From the NCBI GenBank assembly GCA_011056825.1, contig DSBH01000158.1, positions 1-5,450 of the forward strand: a stretch of 5,450 bases of DNA. Direction: 5' to 3'. Each line of letters opens with the position of its first letter. The first letter of the stretch is position 1. Positions 1 through 5,450 of the stretch are shown here, piece after piece. Source of the DNA: Deltaproteobacteria bacterium. GTDB taxonomy: Bacteria > Desulfobacterota > Syntrophia > Syntrophales > UBA2210. Position numbers and translations under genes: made by a program. The notes under the pieces were generated by a model. That model was not told the origin of the DNA. It saw nothing but the letters and a program-made list of their open reading frames with translations, and did no database searches.

Positions 1-1254
1 CCCGATGACCTGCTTCGGAAATCGGGGCTTGTCGTGTTTAAAAACGAACGGCAGGTGTATGATCGTTTTCGCAACCGCATCATCTTCCCTATAGAAAACC
101 TGTCGGGCGACATCGTCGCTTTCGGCGGCCGGGAACTTGGCGGAGGAGAACCCAAATATCTTAATTCTCCTGAATCGCCCCTCTACGTGAAAGGAAATAA
201 TCTTTACGGGCTGTTCCGGACGAAGGACGAAATCCGTTCACGGGATATGGCAATCCTGGTGGAGGGATATTTTGATTTACTGGCGCTTTGGAACGCCGGT
301 TTTTCAAACGTGTTTGCCACTCTCGGAACGGCGCTCACGCGCCGGCAGACTTCCCTGATCGGGCGGTTTACGAGAAACGTGACCCTGCTTTTTGACGGCG
401 ATGCGGCAGGGCGAGCCGCCGTCGAACGAAGCCTGCCCCTCTTTCTTGAAGAGGACATTGCGGCCCGCGTCGTGATATTGCCCGACAGTTCCGATCCTGA
501 TGATTACGTGAAGAAGTATGGTCGGGAATCTTTGGAAGGGCTCATTCAAAAGGCGCCCACGATGGTGGACTACTACATAGACGGAATAATGAACAATGCC
601 GATCGGTTCGAGGGTACAACGCGCCTGGCCCGGGAAACCGTCTCTTTTATCAGGAATATACCCGACGTTATCCAGAGAAATCTTTTTATAAAACGATGTG
701 CTGAAAAACTGGGGCTGGACCAGGGCATGTTGAAAGAAGAAGTGAACAGGGAATCGCGTCGGGCCGGACCTGCGGTCCCCGAACGCCGCCCCGGCGCGAC
801 GATCGATCCCGTTGAACTGCATCTTATCTACCTGATGATCGAGTTCCCCCGCAAGATTCCCTTCGTCAAGGAAAGCGGCATACTCGAATGTTGCAATGAG
901 CCGGCGCTCAAGAGTCTCGGGTGCAGGATCGTCGAAATTTTTGAAAAGCGCGGAACGGTGACGATGGCGGAGATCATGAACGAATCAACGGAAGGGGGCG
1001 TGGCGGATCGGTTGCTGGCGATGGCCGTGAACGAACCACCCGAAGAAGCGATCGTCGATCGAATGTTCCATGATACGATGAAGAAAGTAAAGGCGCACTG
1101 GTATCGTGAGAGACACCGGGCCCTGAAGCGGCGGTTGATGGAGGCGCACGAGCGGGGTGACGCGCAACAGTGCGACAACTTGCTCATGGAAAAAGCGCAG
1201 CTGCTCAACCAGGAACAAAAAGATCATATTCTGAAGGGGGCGTCTCCGAAGTAG
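1..1254 (+). CDS. dnaG: DNA primase DnaG, 3' part (5' end outside window)
   Basis: DnaG is the primase that lays down RNA primers for replication at the fork and docks on the replicative helicase DnaB. The reading frame is open from base 1, so this is a gene cut by the window edge and the GTG at 34 is internal. Of 417 visible codons, codons about 20-75 carry the end of the catalytic core (YDRFRNRIIFPI, FGGR, PKYLNSPE). Codons about 84-150 are the TOPRIM domain with the EGYFD motif (Glu88) and the metal-binding DGD (Asp132, Asp134) followed by AAGR. The rest is the helicase-interacting C-terminal domain, weakly conserved as usual and ending in a charged helical stretch. By comparison with E. 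coli DnaG (catalytic Glu265), roughly 175 N-terminal residues, including the zinc-binding domain, lie upstream. It precedes rpoD, as in the macromolecular-synthesis operon. No frameshift or missing key residue is seen. Confidence 0.97.
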   Translation, partial: PDDLLRKSGLVVFKNERQVYDRFRNRIIFPIENLSGDIVAFGGRELGGGEPKYLNSPESPLYVKGNNLYGLFRTKDEIRSRDMAILVEGYFDLLALWNAGFSNVFATLGTALTRRQTSLIGRFTRNVTLLFDGDAAGRAAVERSLPLFLEEDIAARVVILPDSSDPDDYVKKYGRESLEGLIQKAPTMVDYYIDGIMNNADRFEGTTRLARETVSFIRNIPDVIQRNLFIKRCAEKLGLDQGMLKEEVNRESRRAGPAVPERRPGATIDPVELHLIYLMIEFPRKIPFVKESGILECCNEPALKSLGCRIVEIFEKRGTVTMAEIMNESTEGGVADRLLAMAVNEPPEEAIVDRMFHDTMKKVKAHWYRERHRALKRRLMEAHERGDAQQCDNLLMEKAQLLNQEQKDHILKGASPK

Positions 1255-1261
1255 CGGTCAG

Positions 1262-1290
1262 CCGCCTGAGGAGGGAACATTGACAGGCGG
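1262..1290 (+). repeat. Inverted repeat, leader hairpin A before rpoD
   Basis: CCGCCTG (1262-1268) is perfectly complementary to CAGGCGG (1284-1290), giving a 7-bp stem with a 15-base loop. The loop carries the purine-rich AGGAGGG, a near-ideal Shine-Dalgarno sequence that belongs to no annotated gene. The 3' arm is also the 5' arm of a competing hairpin just downstream (1286-1301), so the two cannot form together. The complementarity is seen directly; a regulatory role is inference. Confidence 0.45.
1280..1285 (+). promoter_or_regulatory. Possible -35 element (TTGACA) before rpoD
   Basis: A perfect TTGACA hexamer stands 61 bases before the rpoD start. No good -10 box lies 16-18 bases downstream. 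The best -10-like sequence is GATAAG at 1314-1319, preceded by TGC as in an extended -10, but it is 28 bases away and so too far to pair with this hexamer. The would-be spacer is filled by the inverted repeat at 1286-1301. A separate rpoD promoter is plausible but not established here. Confidence 0.25.
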
Positions 1291-1318
1291 GCAGGCCCGC
1301 CGGTTCAGCATGCGATAA
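1280..1318 (+). CDS. Possible 12-codon leader peptide ORF (speculative)
   Basis: GAGGAGGG at 1268-1275 is the strongest Shine-Dalgarno-like sequence in the gap, but it is too far from rpoD to serve it. Five bases after its AGGAGG core a TTG could start a 12-residue peptide ([12 protein letters not shown]) ending in TAA at 1316-1318, 28 bases before rpoD. The ORF runs across hairpin B, so translating ribosomes would affect which leader hairpin forms. A TTG start and so short a length make this weak. The purine run may simply be chance or a relic. Confidence 0.12.
   Translation: MTGGQARRFSMR
1286..1301 (+). repeat. Inverted repeat, leader hairpin B before rpoD
   Basis: GGCGGGC (1286-1292) and GCCCGCC (1295-1301) are perfect inverted repeats only two bases apart. 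As RNA this would fold as a 6-bp all-GC stem with a CAGG tetraloop. No T-run follows, so it does not look like an intrinsic terminator and dnaG transcription probably reads on into rpoD. It could be an mRNA-processing or stability element, an operator, or half of an alternative-structure switch with hairpin A. Confidence 0.5.
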
Positions 1319-1332
1319 GCCATATCGCCGAC

Positions 1333-1338
1333 GAGGAG
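1333..1338 (+). promoter_or_regulatory. Ribosome binding site of rpoD
   Basis: GAGGAG lies eight bases before the ATG at 1347, a good match to the 16S rRNA 3' end at normal spacing. It fixes the rpoD start at 1347. Confidence 0.8.
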
Positions 1339-1346
1339 AATATTAC

Positions 1347-3104
1347 ATGAAGCGATTTATAAATTCGGATGAAGTAAAAAAATTAATATCGCTCGGGGAG
1401 GAAAAGGGATTTCTCACCTATGATGACGTGAACGACATGTTGCCCACAAACGTGACATCATCTGAACAGATAGACGACATTATAGTCTTTTTCGGGGAGA
1501 GGAACATCGATATCATCGATGCGGTGAAAGAAGAAAAGACCCGCGACAAGAAAGTCACCGACGAATCGGAAGATTCGAAAGATCTGGAAAAGGAAACGTC
1601 GCTGCTGACGTCGCCGCTCGGCAAGACGGGTGATCCCGTGAAGCTGTATCTCAGGGAAATGGGGCTTGTGTCCCTGTTGAGCCGGGATGAAGAAGTGGAA
1701 ATAGCCAAGAAAATCGAGGAAGGCGAGCGAAAGATAATGGAAACACTTTGCCGGTTGCCTTCCTTCGTCAATGAGGTGGTGCGGCTTGGTCGGCGCCTGG
1801 AAAACGGCGAGATCAGGATCAAGAGCGTCATCGACAACATCGATGACGAGACGGGTTTCATGGACGAGGAGGTTCAGACCGAGAGGGTTCGCGGGCTTAC
1901 CGGCCGTATCGAGGCATACTATGATCGTAACCGTGCCCTTGAGGAAAAATTCAAGGATCAGGGCCTGAGCGATAAGCGTCGGGCCACGCTGAAAAGGGAA
2001 TTTGATAAAAACCTTAAGATGATCACGGAAATCTGTGACGAGATCCATTTGAGTAAGAGACGGATAAACACGGCGCTGTCGAAGTTAAAAAAAGATGTGG
2101 AACGTATAAGGGTCCTAGAGGAACAACTTCAGGCCTGCAGGGGCCAGGCCGGGATGCCGCTCAAGGAAATGGACAAGGTTTTTGCCCGGTTGAGAAAATT
2201 TCCCGACAAGGAAAAGGCTATCGCCCGTGAGGTGAAAATTCCACTCGCCCGCTTGAAGGAATACGAGAAGATTATAGGAAACGCGCGCCGGGAAAGGAAA
2301 CTCATCGCGGACAAGATCGGTGTGCCGTCGGAAACGCTGAAGCGGGTTCACAACGACATATCCAGAGGCGAAAGAGAAGCAAACGAGGCGAAACAGAAAT
2401 TAATCCAGGCCAATCTCAGGCTGGTGGTCAGTATCGCGAAAAAATACACCAATCGCGGGCTTCAGTTTCTTGACCTGATTCAGGAGGGGAACATCGGCCT
2501 CATGAAAGCGGTGGAGAAATTCGAGTACCAGCGTGGATACAAATTTTCAACATATGCCACGTGGTGGATCAGGCAGGCCATTACGCGGGCAATCGCGGAC
2601 CAGGCGCGCACCATCAGAATTCCTGTTCACATGATAGAAACCATCAACAAGTTGATCCGGACGTCGCGGTATCTTGTCCAGGAACTCGGCAGGGAACCGA
2701 CGCCCGAAGAGATAGCCGAAAAGATGGAATTCCCTCTTGAAAAGGTTCGAAAGGTTTTAAAAATCGCGAAGGAACCCATCTCGCTGGAAACGCCCATCGG
2801 AGAAGAGGAAGACAGCTCACTCGGTGATTTCATCGAAGACAAGAAAATCATGTCGCCCTCGGATGCGACCATGAGTATGGATCTGGCGAAACAGACGCGC
2901 AATATCCTGTCCACGTTGACGCCGCGCGAGGAAAAGGTGCTGAGAATGAGGTTCGGCATCAGTGAAAAATCGGAATATCAACTTGAAGATGAATCCGTCG
3001 ACGCCCCGGAAATGATGGAGCGGGCGAGGAAAATCGAGTTGAACGTGCTCAAGAAAATGAGAGGCGCTTCACGAAGAAGGGAGATCAAGGGAAACGCGAA
3101 ATGA
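1347..3104 (+). CDS. rpoD: RNA polymerase sigma factor RpoD (sigma-70 primary type) with atypical region 4.2
   Basis: This primary-type sigma factor directs RNA polymerase core to promoters. The 585-residue protein is full length. It has an acidic region 1.1 (about 1-80), region 1.2 (about 95-128, [12 protein letters not shown]), the non-conserved helical insert (about 135-335), region 2 (about 350-436), region 3 (about 437-515) and region 4 (about 516-580). Region 2 contains [20 protein letters not shown] and the -10-reading [20 protein letters not shown]. Region 4.1 ([15 protein letters not shown]) is normal. Region 4.2 is not. Aligned without gaps to E. coli sigma-70, residues 549-557 differ at almost every conserved site: Val576 to Glu, Gly577 to Ser, Phe580 to Ala, Thr583 to Met and Arg584 to Met. 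The Arg586 and Arg588 equivalents (559, 561) remain, Gln589 is Lys562, and HPSR near the end is GASR. No alternative frame restores the usual sequence. It is either the main sigma with altered -35 recognition or a diverged paralogue in the rpoD locus. Confidence 0.95.
   Translation: MKRFINSDEVKKLISLGEEKGFLTYDDVNDMLPTNVTSSEQIDDIIVFFGERNIDIIDAVKEEKTRDKKVTDESEDSKDLEKETSLLTSPLGKTGDPVKLYLREMGLVSLLSRDEEVEIAKKIEEGERKIMETLCRLPSFVNEVVRLGRRLENGEIRIKSVIDNIDDETGFMDEEVQTERVRGLTGRIEAYYDRNRALEEKFKDQGLSDKRRATLKREFDKNLKMITEICDEIHLSKRRINTALSKLKKDVERIRVLEEQLQACRGQAGMPLKEMDKVFARLRKFPDKEKAIAREVKIPLARLKEYEKIIGNARRERKLIADKIGVPSETLKRVHNDISRGEREANEAKQKLIQANLRLVVSIAKKYTNRGLQFLDLIQEGNIGLMKAVEKFEYQRGYKFSTYATWWIRQAITRAIADQARTIRIPVHMIETINKLIRTSRYLVQELGREPTPEEIAEKMEFPLEKVRKVLKIAKEPISLETPIGEEEDSSLGDFIEDKKIMSPSDATMSMDLAKQTRNILSTLTPREEKVLRMRFGISEKSEYQLEDESVDAPEMMERARKIELNVLKKMRGASRRREIKGNAK
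1826..1848 (+). repeat. Inverted repeat inside rpoD
   Basis: CGTCATCGA (1826-1834) and TCGATGACG (1840-1848) form a perfect 9-bp stem with a five-base CAACA loop. It lies in codons of the non-conserved insert (SVIDNIDDE). The alternating Asp/Ile codons make such repeats likely by chance; no T-run follows. Confidence 0.4.
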
Positions 3105-3105
3105 C

Positions 3106-4515
3106 TTGGAGCCGTCGGGATCGCCTCTGCAGAATCTTCACGGAGCGCCGGCCCGGCGGGATGGAATACGGATATTACGTGTATCGGAACTGACGGCTAA
3201 CATCAAGGCCCTCGTAGAGACCGGCTTCGGAATCATCTGGGTGGAGGGTGAGGTGTCGAATTTCAGGTGCCCCGCGTCGGGGCACCTTTATTTCACTTTG
3301 AAAGACGAATCAAGCCAGATCAGGGCGGTCATGTTTCGGCAGAACGCCGCTGCGGCGGGGTTCAGGATTGAGGACGGGCATGTCCTCGTGTGTCGCGGCC
3401 GCCTGACCGTCTATACCCCCCGGGGAGACTGCCAGCTTGTTGTTGAAGCGGTTGAGCCGCGCGGCATCGGAGCGCTCCAGATTGCCTTTGAACAGCTCAA
3501 GAGCCGCCTCGAGGCGGAAGGGCTGTTCGACGGGGATCACAAAAGGCCGCTTCCTCTCATGCCGTCCAGAATCGGTATCATAACATCTTCGACGGGAGCC
3601 GCCGTCAGGGACATTTTGACCGTTATGAAGAGGAGATTTCCTGCGTGTAGCGTGCTGATCGCACCGGTCAGAGTGCAGGGGAACGAAGCGGCTGCCGAAA
3701 TCCGCGAGGCGTTATCGTTGCTGAATACCAGGAACGATATCGATGTTATCATTATAGCCCGTGGTGGAGGATCGCTGGAAGACCTTCAACCATTCAACGA
3801 TGAGTCGCTGGCCCGGGCCGTGTACGGGTCGAAAATTCCCGTGGTATCGGCGGTGGGCCACGAGATTGATTTCACGATAACCGATTTCGTCGCCGATCTC
3901 AGGGCGCCGACTCCTTCGGCTGCCGCCGAGCTGGTCGTGCCCGACAGACGCGAGCTGGCCGACGTTGTGAAAACAATCCTGTCGAGAATCGTCTCTCTTC
4001 ATAGTTCCTGTTGCCGCGAATTACGCAGGTGTGTGAAGTCGTCCAGGGAACGCCTTGGCGATCCGAGAGGCAGGATCAACGACCTCCGAATATACCTTGA
4101 TGACCGGACGTACCGTCTGTCGAACGGAGCCCGGCGGGTGATAGACAGCGGCAGGGTAAAGACCGTTTCATCGGCCGGTTCATGCAGACGGCTGAGTCCT
4201 CTCAATGCAGTGAGAGAATACCGCAAGGCTGTAGACTACCTCAGGAGCAAGGCTATTTTGCACGGGGGATACTTGCGGGGCCGGGTTCGTGCGAGAGTAG
4301 AACGTGCCACGGCCGTGCTCGAGACTATGAGTCCCGCTTCGGTCCTGGCGCGTGGTTACAGTATCACCAGGCGCCTGTCCGATGAAGCGCTTATCACCGG
4401 CGCAGAAGAACTCGAGGAAGGGAACGACGTATCGGTCGAGCTTGACCGCGGCGCCTTTCACGCGAAAGTAATTCAGATCATTCAGGGGGTGCCCCATGGC
4501 GGACGTAAAATTTGA
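3106..4515 (+). CDS. xseA: Exodeoxyribonuclease VII large subunit XseA
   Basis: XseA is the catalytic subunit of exonuclease VII, which degrades single-stranded DNA from both ends to short oligonucleotides in repair and works with several copies of XseB. The 469-residue protein shows the N-terminal OB-fold (about 23-120: VSEL, WVEGEVSNF, PASGHLYFTLK). The catalytic domain (about 150-280) follows, with RIGIITSSTGAAVRDIL, IIARGGGSLEDL and SAVGHEIDFTITDFVADLRA. Asp169, Arg219, His252 and Asp255 match E. coli Asp155, Arg205, His238 and Asp241. A helical arm (about 285-405) and the C-terminal SPASVLARGYSI segment complete it; E. coli XseA is 456 residues. The only in-frame start among ATG, GTG and TTG before the conserved domain is TTG 3106, one base after the rpoD stop, with AAGGGA at 3087-3092 rather far upstream. 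An ATG at 3101 is better spaced but in another frame. The 3' end overlaps xseB by 20 bases. Confidence 0.95.
   Translation: MEPSGSPLQNLHGAPARRDGIRILRVSELTANIKALVETGFGIIWVEGEVSNFRCPASGHLYFTLKDESSQIRAVMFRQNAAAAGFRIEDGHVLVCRGRLTVYTPRGDCQLVVEAVEPRGIGALQIAFEQLKSRLEAEGLFDGDHKRPLPLMPSRIGIITSSTGAAVRDILTVMKRRFPACSVLIAPVRVQGNEAAAEIREALSLLNTRNDIDVIIIARGGGSLEDLQPFNDESLARAVYGSKIPVVSAVGHEIDFTITDFVADLRAPTPSAAAELVVPDRRELADVVKTILSRIVSLHSSCCRELRRCVKSSRERLGDPRGRINDLRIYLDDRTYRLSNGARRVIDSGRVKTVSSAGSCRRLSPLNAVREYRKAVDYLRSKAILHGGYLRGRVRARVERATAVLETMSPASVLARGYSITRRLSDEALITGAEELEEGNDVSVELDRGAFHAKVIQIIQGVPHGGRKI
3265..3287 (+). repeat. Perfect 10-bp GC-rich hairpin with T-rich tail inside xseA
   Basis: AGGTGCCCCG (3265-3274) and CGGGGCACCT (3278-3287) are exact reverse complements separated by CGT. 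This gives a very stable 10-bp stem with a three-base loop. It is followed by TTATTTC, so the whole resembles an intrinsic terminator or attenuator on the + strand, about 160 bases into xseA. It overlaps codons for the conserved R-x-PASGHLYF stretch of the OB-fold, so part of the sequence is fixed by protein constraint. The structure is certain as sequence; its function is not. Confidence 0.5.
4485..4495 (+). promoter_or_regulatory. xseB ribosome binding site within a short hairpin
   Basis: AGGGGG (4484-4489) is the Shine-Dalgarno sequence for xseB, six bases before its ATG at 4496. GGGG (4485-4488) can pair with CCCC (4492-4495) across a GTG loop, closing directly against the start codon. 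Ribosomes finishing xseA, whose stop is at 4513-4515, would open this hairpin. That would fit translational coupling of the two exonuclease VII subunits. The pairing is seen; the coupling is inferred. Confidence 0.45.
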
Positions 4516-4729
4516 AGAAGCCTTGCAGCGGCTCGAAGAAATTGTGAGAAAAATGGAATCAGGGGATATGGCGCTCGACGAATCGCTGAAGGCCTTTAAG
4601 GAAGGAATGGAACTTTCACGACTCTGTATGAAAAAACTTGACGAGGCAGAGCGGACCGTGGAAACACTGCTAAAGGAAGGTGACGATATCGTCACGGCGC
4701 CTTTTGTAACGGAGAAAGAACATGAATGA
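4496..4729 (+). CDS. xseB: Exodeoxyribonuclease VII small subunit XseB
   Basis: XseB is the small helical subunit of exonuclease VII; several copies bind the helical arm of XseA and are needed for full activity. The 77-residue product has the usual family length and pattern: FEEALQRLEEIVRKMESGD at residues 6-24, then LDESLKAFKEGMEL, then the C-x-KKLDEAERTVETLL helix. The two antiparallel helices cover about residues 5-22 and 26-60, with a short acidic tail. The start ATG lies inside the end of xseA (20-base overlap) behind an AGGGGG ribosome binding site. The last codons overlap the ispA start in ATGAATGA. The neighbours make co-production with XseA almost certain. Nothing is missing or unusual in the protein. 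Confidence 0.96.
   Translation: MADVKFEEALQRLEEIVRKMESGDMALDESLKAFKEGMELSRLCMKKLDEAERTVETLLKEGDDIVTAPFVTEKEHE
4680..4695. repeat. Perfect 16-bp palindrome upstream of ispA
   Basis: GTGACGATATCGTCAC is a perfect no-loop palindrome, inside the xseB codons for GDDIVT and 26 bases before the ispA ATG. Its two-fold symmetry is the form expected for a dimeric DNA-binding protein's operator. It may also be chance, since a perfect 16-mer palindrome is expected in somewhat under one in ten windows of this size. No promoter elements around it could be identified with confidence. Confidence 0.4.
4711..4714 (+). promoter_or_regulatory. Ribosome binding site of ispA
   Basis: GGAG, followed by AAAG, sits seven bases before the ATG at 4722 and inside the xseB coding region. 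It settles the ispA start at 4722 with an eight-base overlap with xseB. Confidence 0.75.
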
Positions 4730-5450
4730 ACAGCCGCACGAGCAATTGAAAGAGTATCTCGACCGCAGGCGGGCGAAGGTCGATGAAGCCCTGGATCGTC
4801 TCGTGCCGGGGAGTGATTCATATCCGCCAGCTCTGTTTGAAGCGGCCAGGTACAGCCTCTTCGCCGGCGGCAAGAGACTGCGGCCGATACTCTGCATGGC
4901 CGCCGCAGAAGCAGTGGGAGGAACGGCGGACGACGTGATGCCTTGCGCCTGCGCGCTTGAAATGATTCATACGTATTCGCTGATCCATGATGACCTTCCC
5001 GCCATGGACAACGATGATTTCCGCCGGGGGAAGCCGACGAACCACAAGGTTTTCGGGGAGGGCATGGCCGTGCTCGCCGGTGACGCCCTGTTGACCGACG
5101 CATTCCGCCTGCTTGCCGGCATGTTTTCGTCCGGGGTGCGTCACGAGGATCTGCTCCGGGCGATCCACGAAATAGCAAGTAAGGCGGGATTTTTCGGCAT
5201 GATCGGAGGCCAGGCCGTTGACCTGGATTCGGAGGGGAAAACAATTGTTCCGGAAACACTTAATTATGTTCACATGCATAAAACCGCCGCGCTGATCACC
5301 GTTTCTCTGCGCGCCGGAGCAATTCTGGCCGAGGCCCCGCCTGATCGTCTTGAGGCGCTTACGGCCTACGGTGAAAATATCGGACTCGCCTTTCAAATTG
5401 TGGACGATATTCTCAACGTGAAAGGCGATCCCGCGGTAATGGGAAAGGGC
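4722..5450 (+). CDS. ispA: Short-chain polyprenyl diphosphate synthase IspA (farnesyl/geranylgeranyl type), 3' end outside window
   Basis: This trans-prenyltransferase condenses isopentenyl diphosphate with allylic diphosphates to give C15 (farnesyl) or C20 products for quinones, cell-wall carrier lipids and hopanoids. The frame is open from ATG 4722 to the last base, giving 243 residues of roughly 300. Visible motifs are GGKRLRP (49-55), the first Asp-rich motif DDLPAMD (Asp90, Asp91, Asp96) with the two-residue insertion typical of bacterial enzymes, then RRGKPTNH (101-108) and AGDALLTDAF. Further on are GGQAVDL, the HKTAAL lysine-threonine pair (187-188) and the second motif FQIVDDILN (Asp228, Asp229), where the usual final Asp is Asn232. 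Tyr85 and Ser86, just before the first motif, resemble E. coli IspA, which fits a C15 product, but chain length cannot be fixed from sequence. It is coupled to xseB; dxs is a common next gene. Confidence 0.95.
   Translation, partial: MNEQPHEQLKEYLDRRRAKVDEALDRLVPGSDSYPPALFEAARYSLFAGGKRLRPILCMAAAEAVGGTADDVMPCACALEMIHTYSLIHDDLPAMDNDDFRRGKPTNHKVFGEGMAVLAGDALLTDAFRLLAGMFSSGVRHEDLLRAIHEIASKAGFFGMIGGQAVDLDSEGKTIVPETLNYVHMHKTAALITVSLRAGAILAEAPPDRLEALTAYGENIGLAFQIVDDILNVKGDPAVMGKG

Noticed and set aside
34..36. GTG as the start of dnaG
   Set aside because: The frame is open back to base 1, and the zinc-binding domain and first part of the catalytic core must lie upstream; this GTG encodes an internal valine.
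304..822. Minus-strand frame of 172 codons opposite dnaG
   Set aside because: Shadow of the dnaG TOPRIM and linker region without motifs of its own.
1286..1301. Intrinsic terminator after dnaG
   Set aside because: The GC hairpin is not followed by a T-run, so it is listed only as an inverted repeat.
1505..1521. CATCGAT/ATCGATG inverted repeat in rpoD
   Set aside because: Only 7 bp with a three-base loop, in Asp/Ile codons of region 1.1 that readily produce such symmetry by chance.
1458..2048. Minus-strand frame of 196 codons opposite rpoD
   Set aside because: Shadow of rpoD; hydrophobic and Phe-rich only because it is antisense to Lys/Glu codons.
2979..3071. Frameshift pair explaining the odd RpoD C-terminus
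   Set aside because: Both other frames hit stops within or at the start of the divergent stretch and give nothing resembling a normal region 4.2; the alignment to sigma-70 is gapless, pointing to substitutions.
4180..5259. A 359-codon open frame on the minus strand across the end of xseA, all of xseB and most of ispA
   Set aside because: It lies opposite three strongly supported genes, gives an Arg/Ser/Cys/Pro-rich low-complexity product without recognisable motifs, and is the kind of antisense frame that GC-rich codon use opens by itself.
4818..5396. Minus-strand frame of 192 codons opposite ispA
   Set aside because: Shadow of ispA; no family resemblance and no convincing ribosome site.

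Overview
The window is a compact run of bacterial housekeeping genes, all on the + strand: the 3' part of dnaG (primase), a complete rpoD (primary-type sigma factor), xseA and xseB (the two subunits of exonuclease VII), and the 5' part of ispA (short-chain trans-prenyl diphosphate synthase). Base composition is moderately GC-rich. The delta-proteobacterial (Desulfobacterota-like) style of the DnaG and RpoD proteins, plus the dnaG-rpoD-xseA-xseB-ispA order, suggests an anaerobic Desulfobacterota-type organism. That placement is inference from sequence memory, not a computed phylogeny. No mobile element, tRNA, rRNA or CRISPR array is visible.

Layout: dnaG runs in from the left edge and stops at 1254. 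A 92-base gap (1255-1346) is the only real intergenic space. It holds a strong orphan Shine-Dalgarno-like sequence, a perfect TTGACA hexamer, two mutually exclusive hairpins and the rpoD ribosome binding site. From rpoD onward the genes are tightly packed: a 1-base gap between rpoD and xseA, a 20-base xseA/xseB overlap and an 8-base xseB/ispA overlap. This suggests one translationally coupled transcription unit, linking the primase-sigma block found in many bacteria to the xseA-xseB-ispA block (often followed by dxs).

The main oddity is at the C-terminus of RpoD. Everything through region 4.1 looks canonical, but the region 4.2 helix-turn-helix, which normally reads the -35 element, is heavily substituted at positions that are nearly invariant in primary sigma factors. 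Length and frame are preserved. Other points of interest are the alternative-hairpin leader before rpoD, a conflict over the xseA start codon, a perfect 10-bp hairpin with a T-rich tail early in xseA, a small GC hairpin covering the xseB ribosome binding site, and a perfect 16-bp palindrome just before ispA. No wholly new multi-gene system is visible; the novelty, if any, lies in the RpoD region 4.2 and the regulatory structures.
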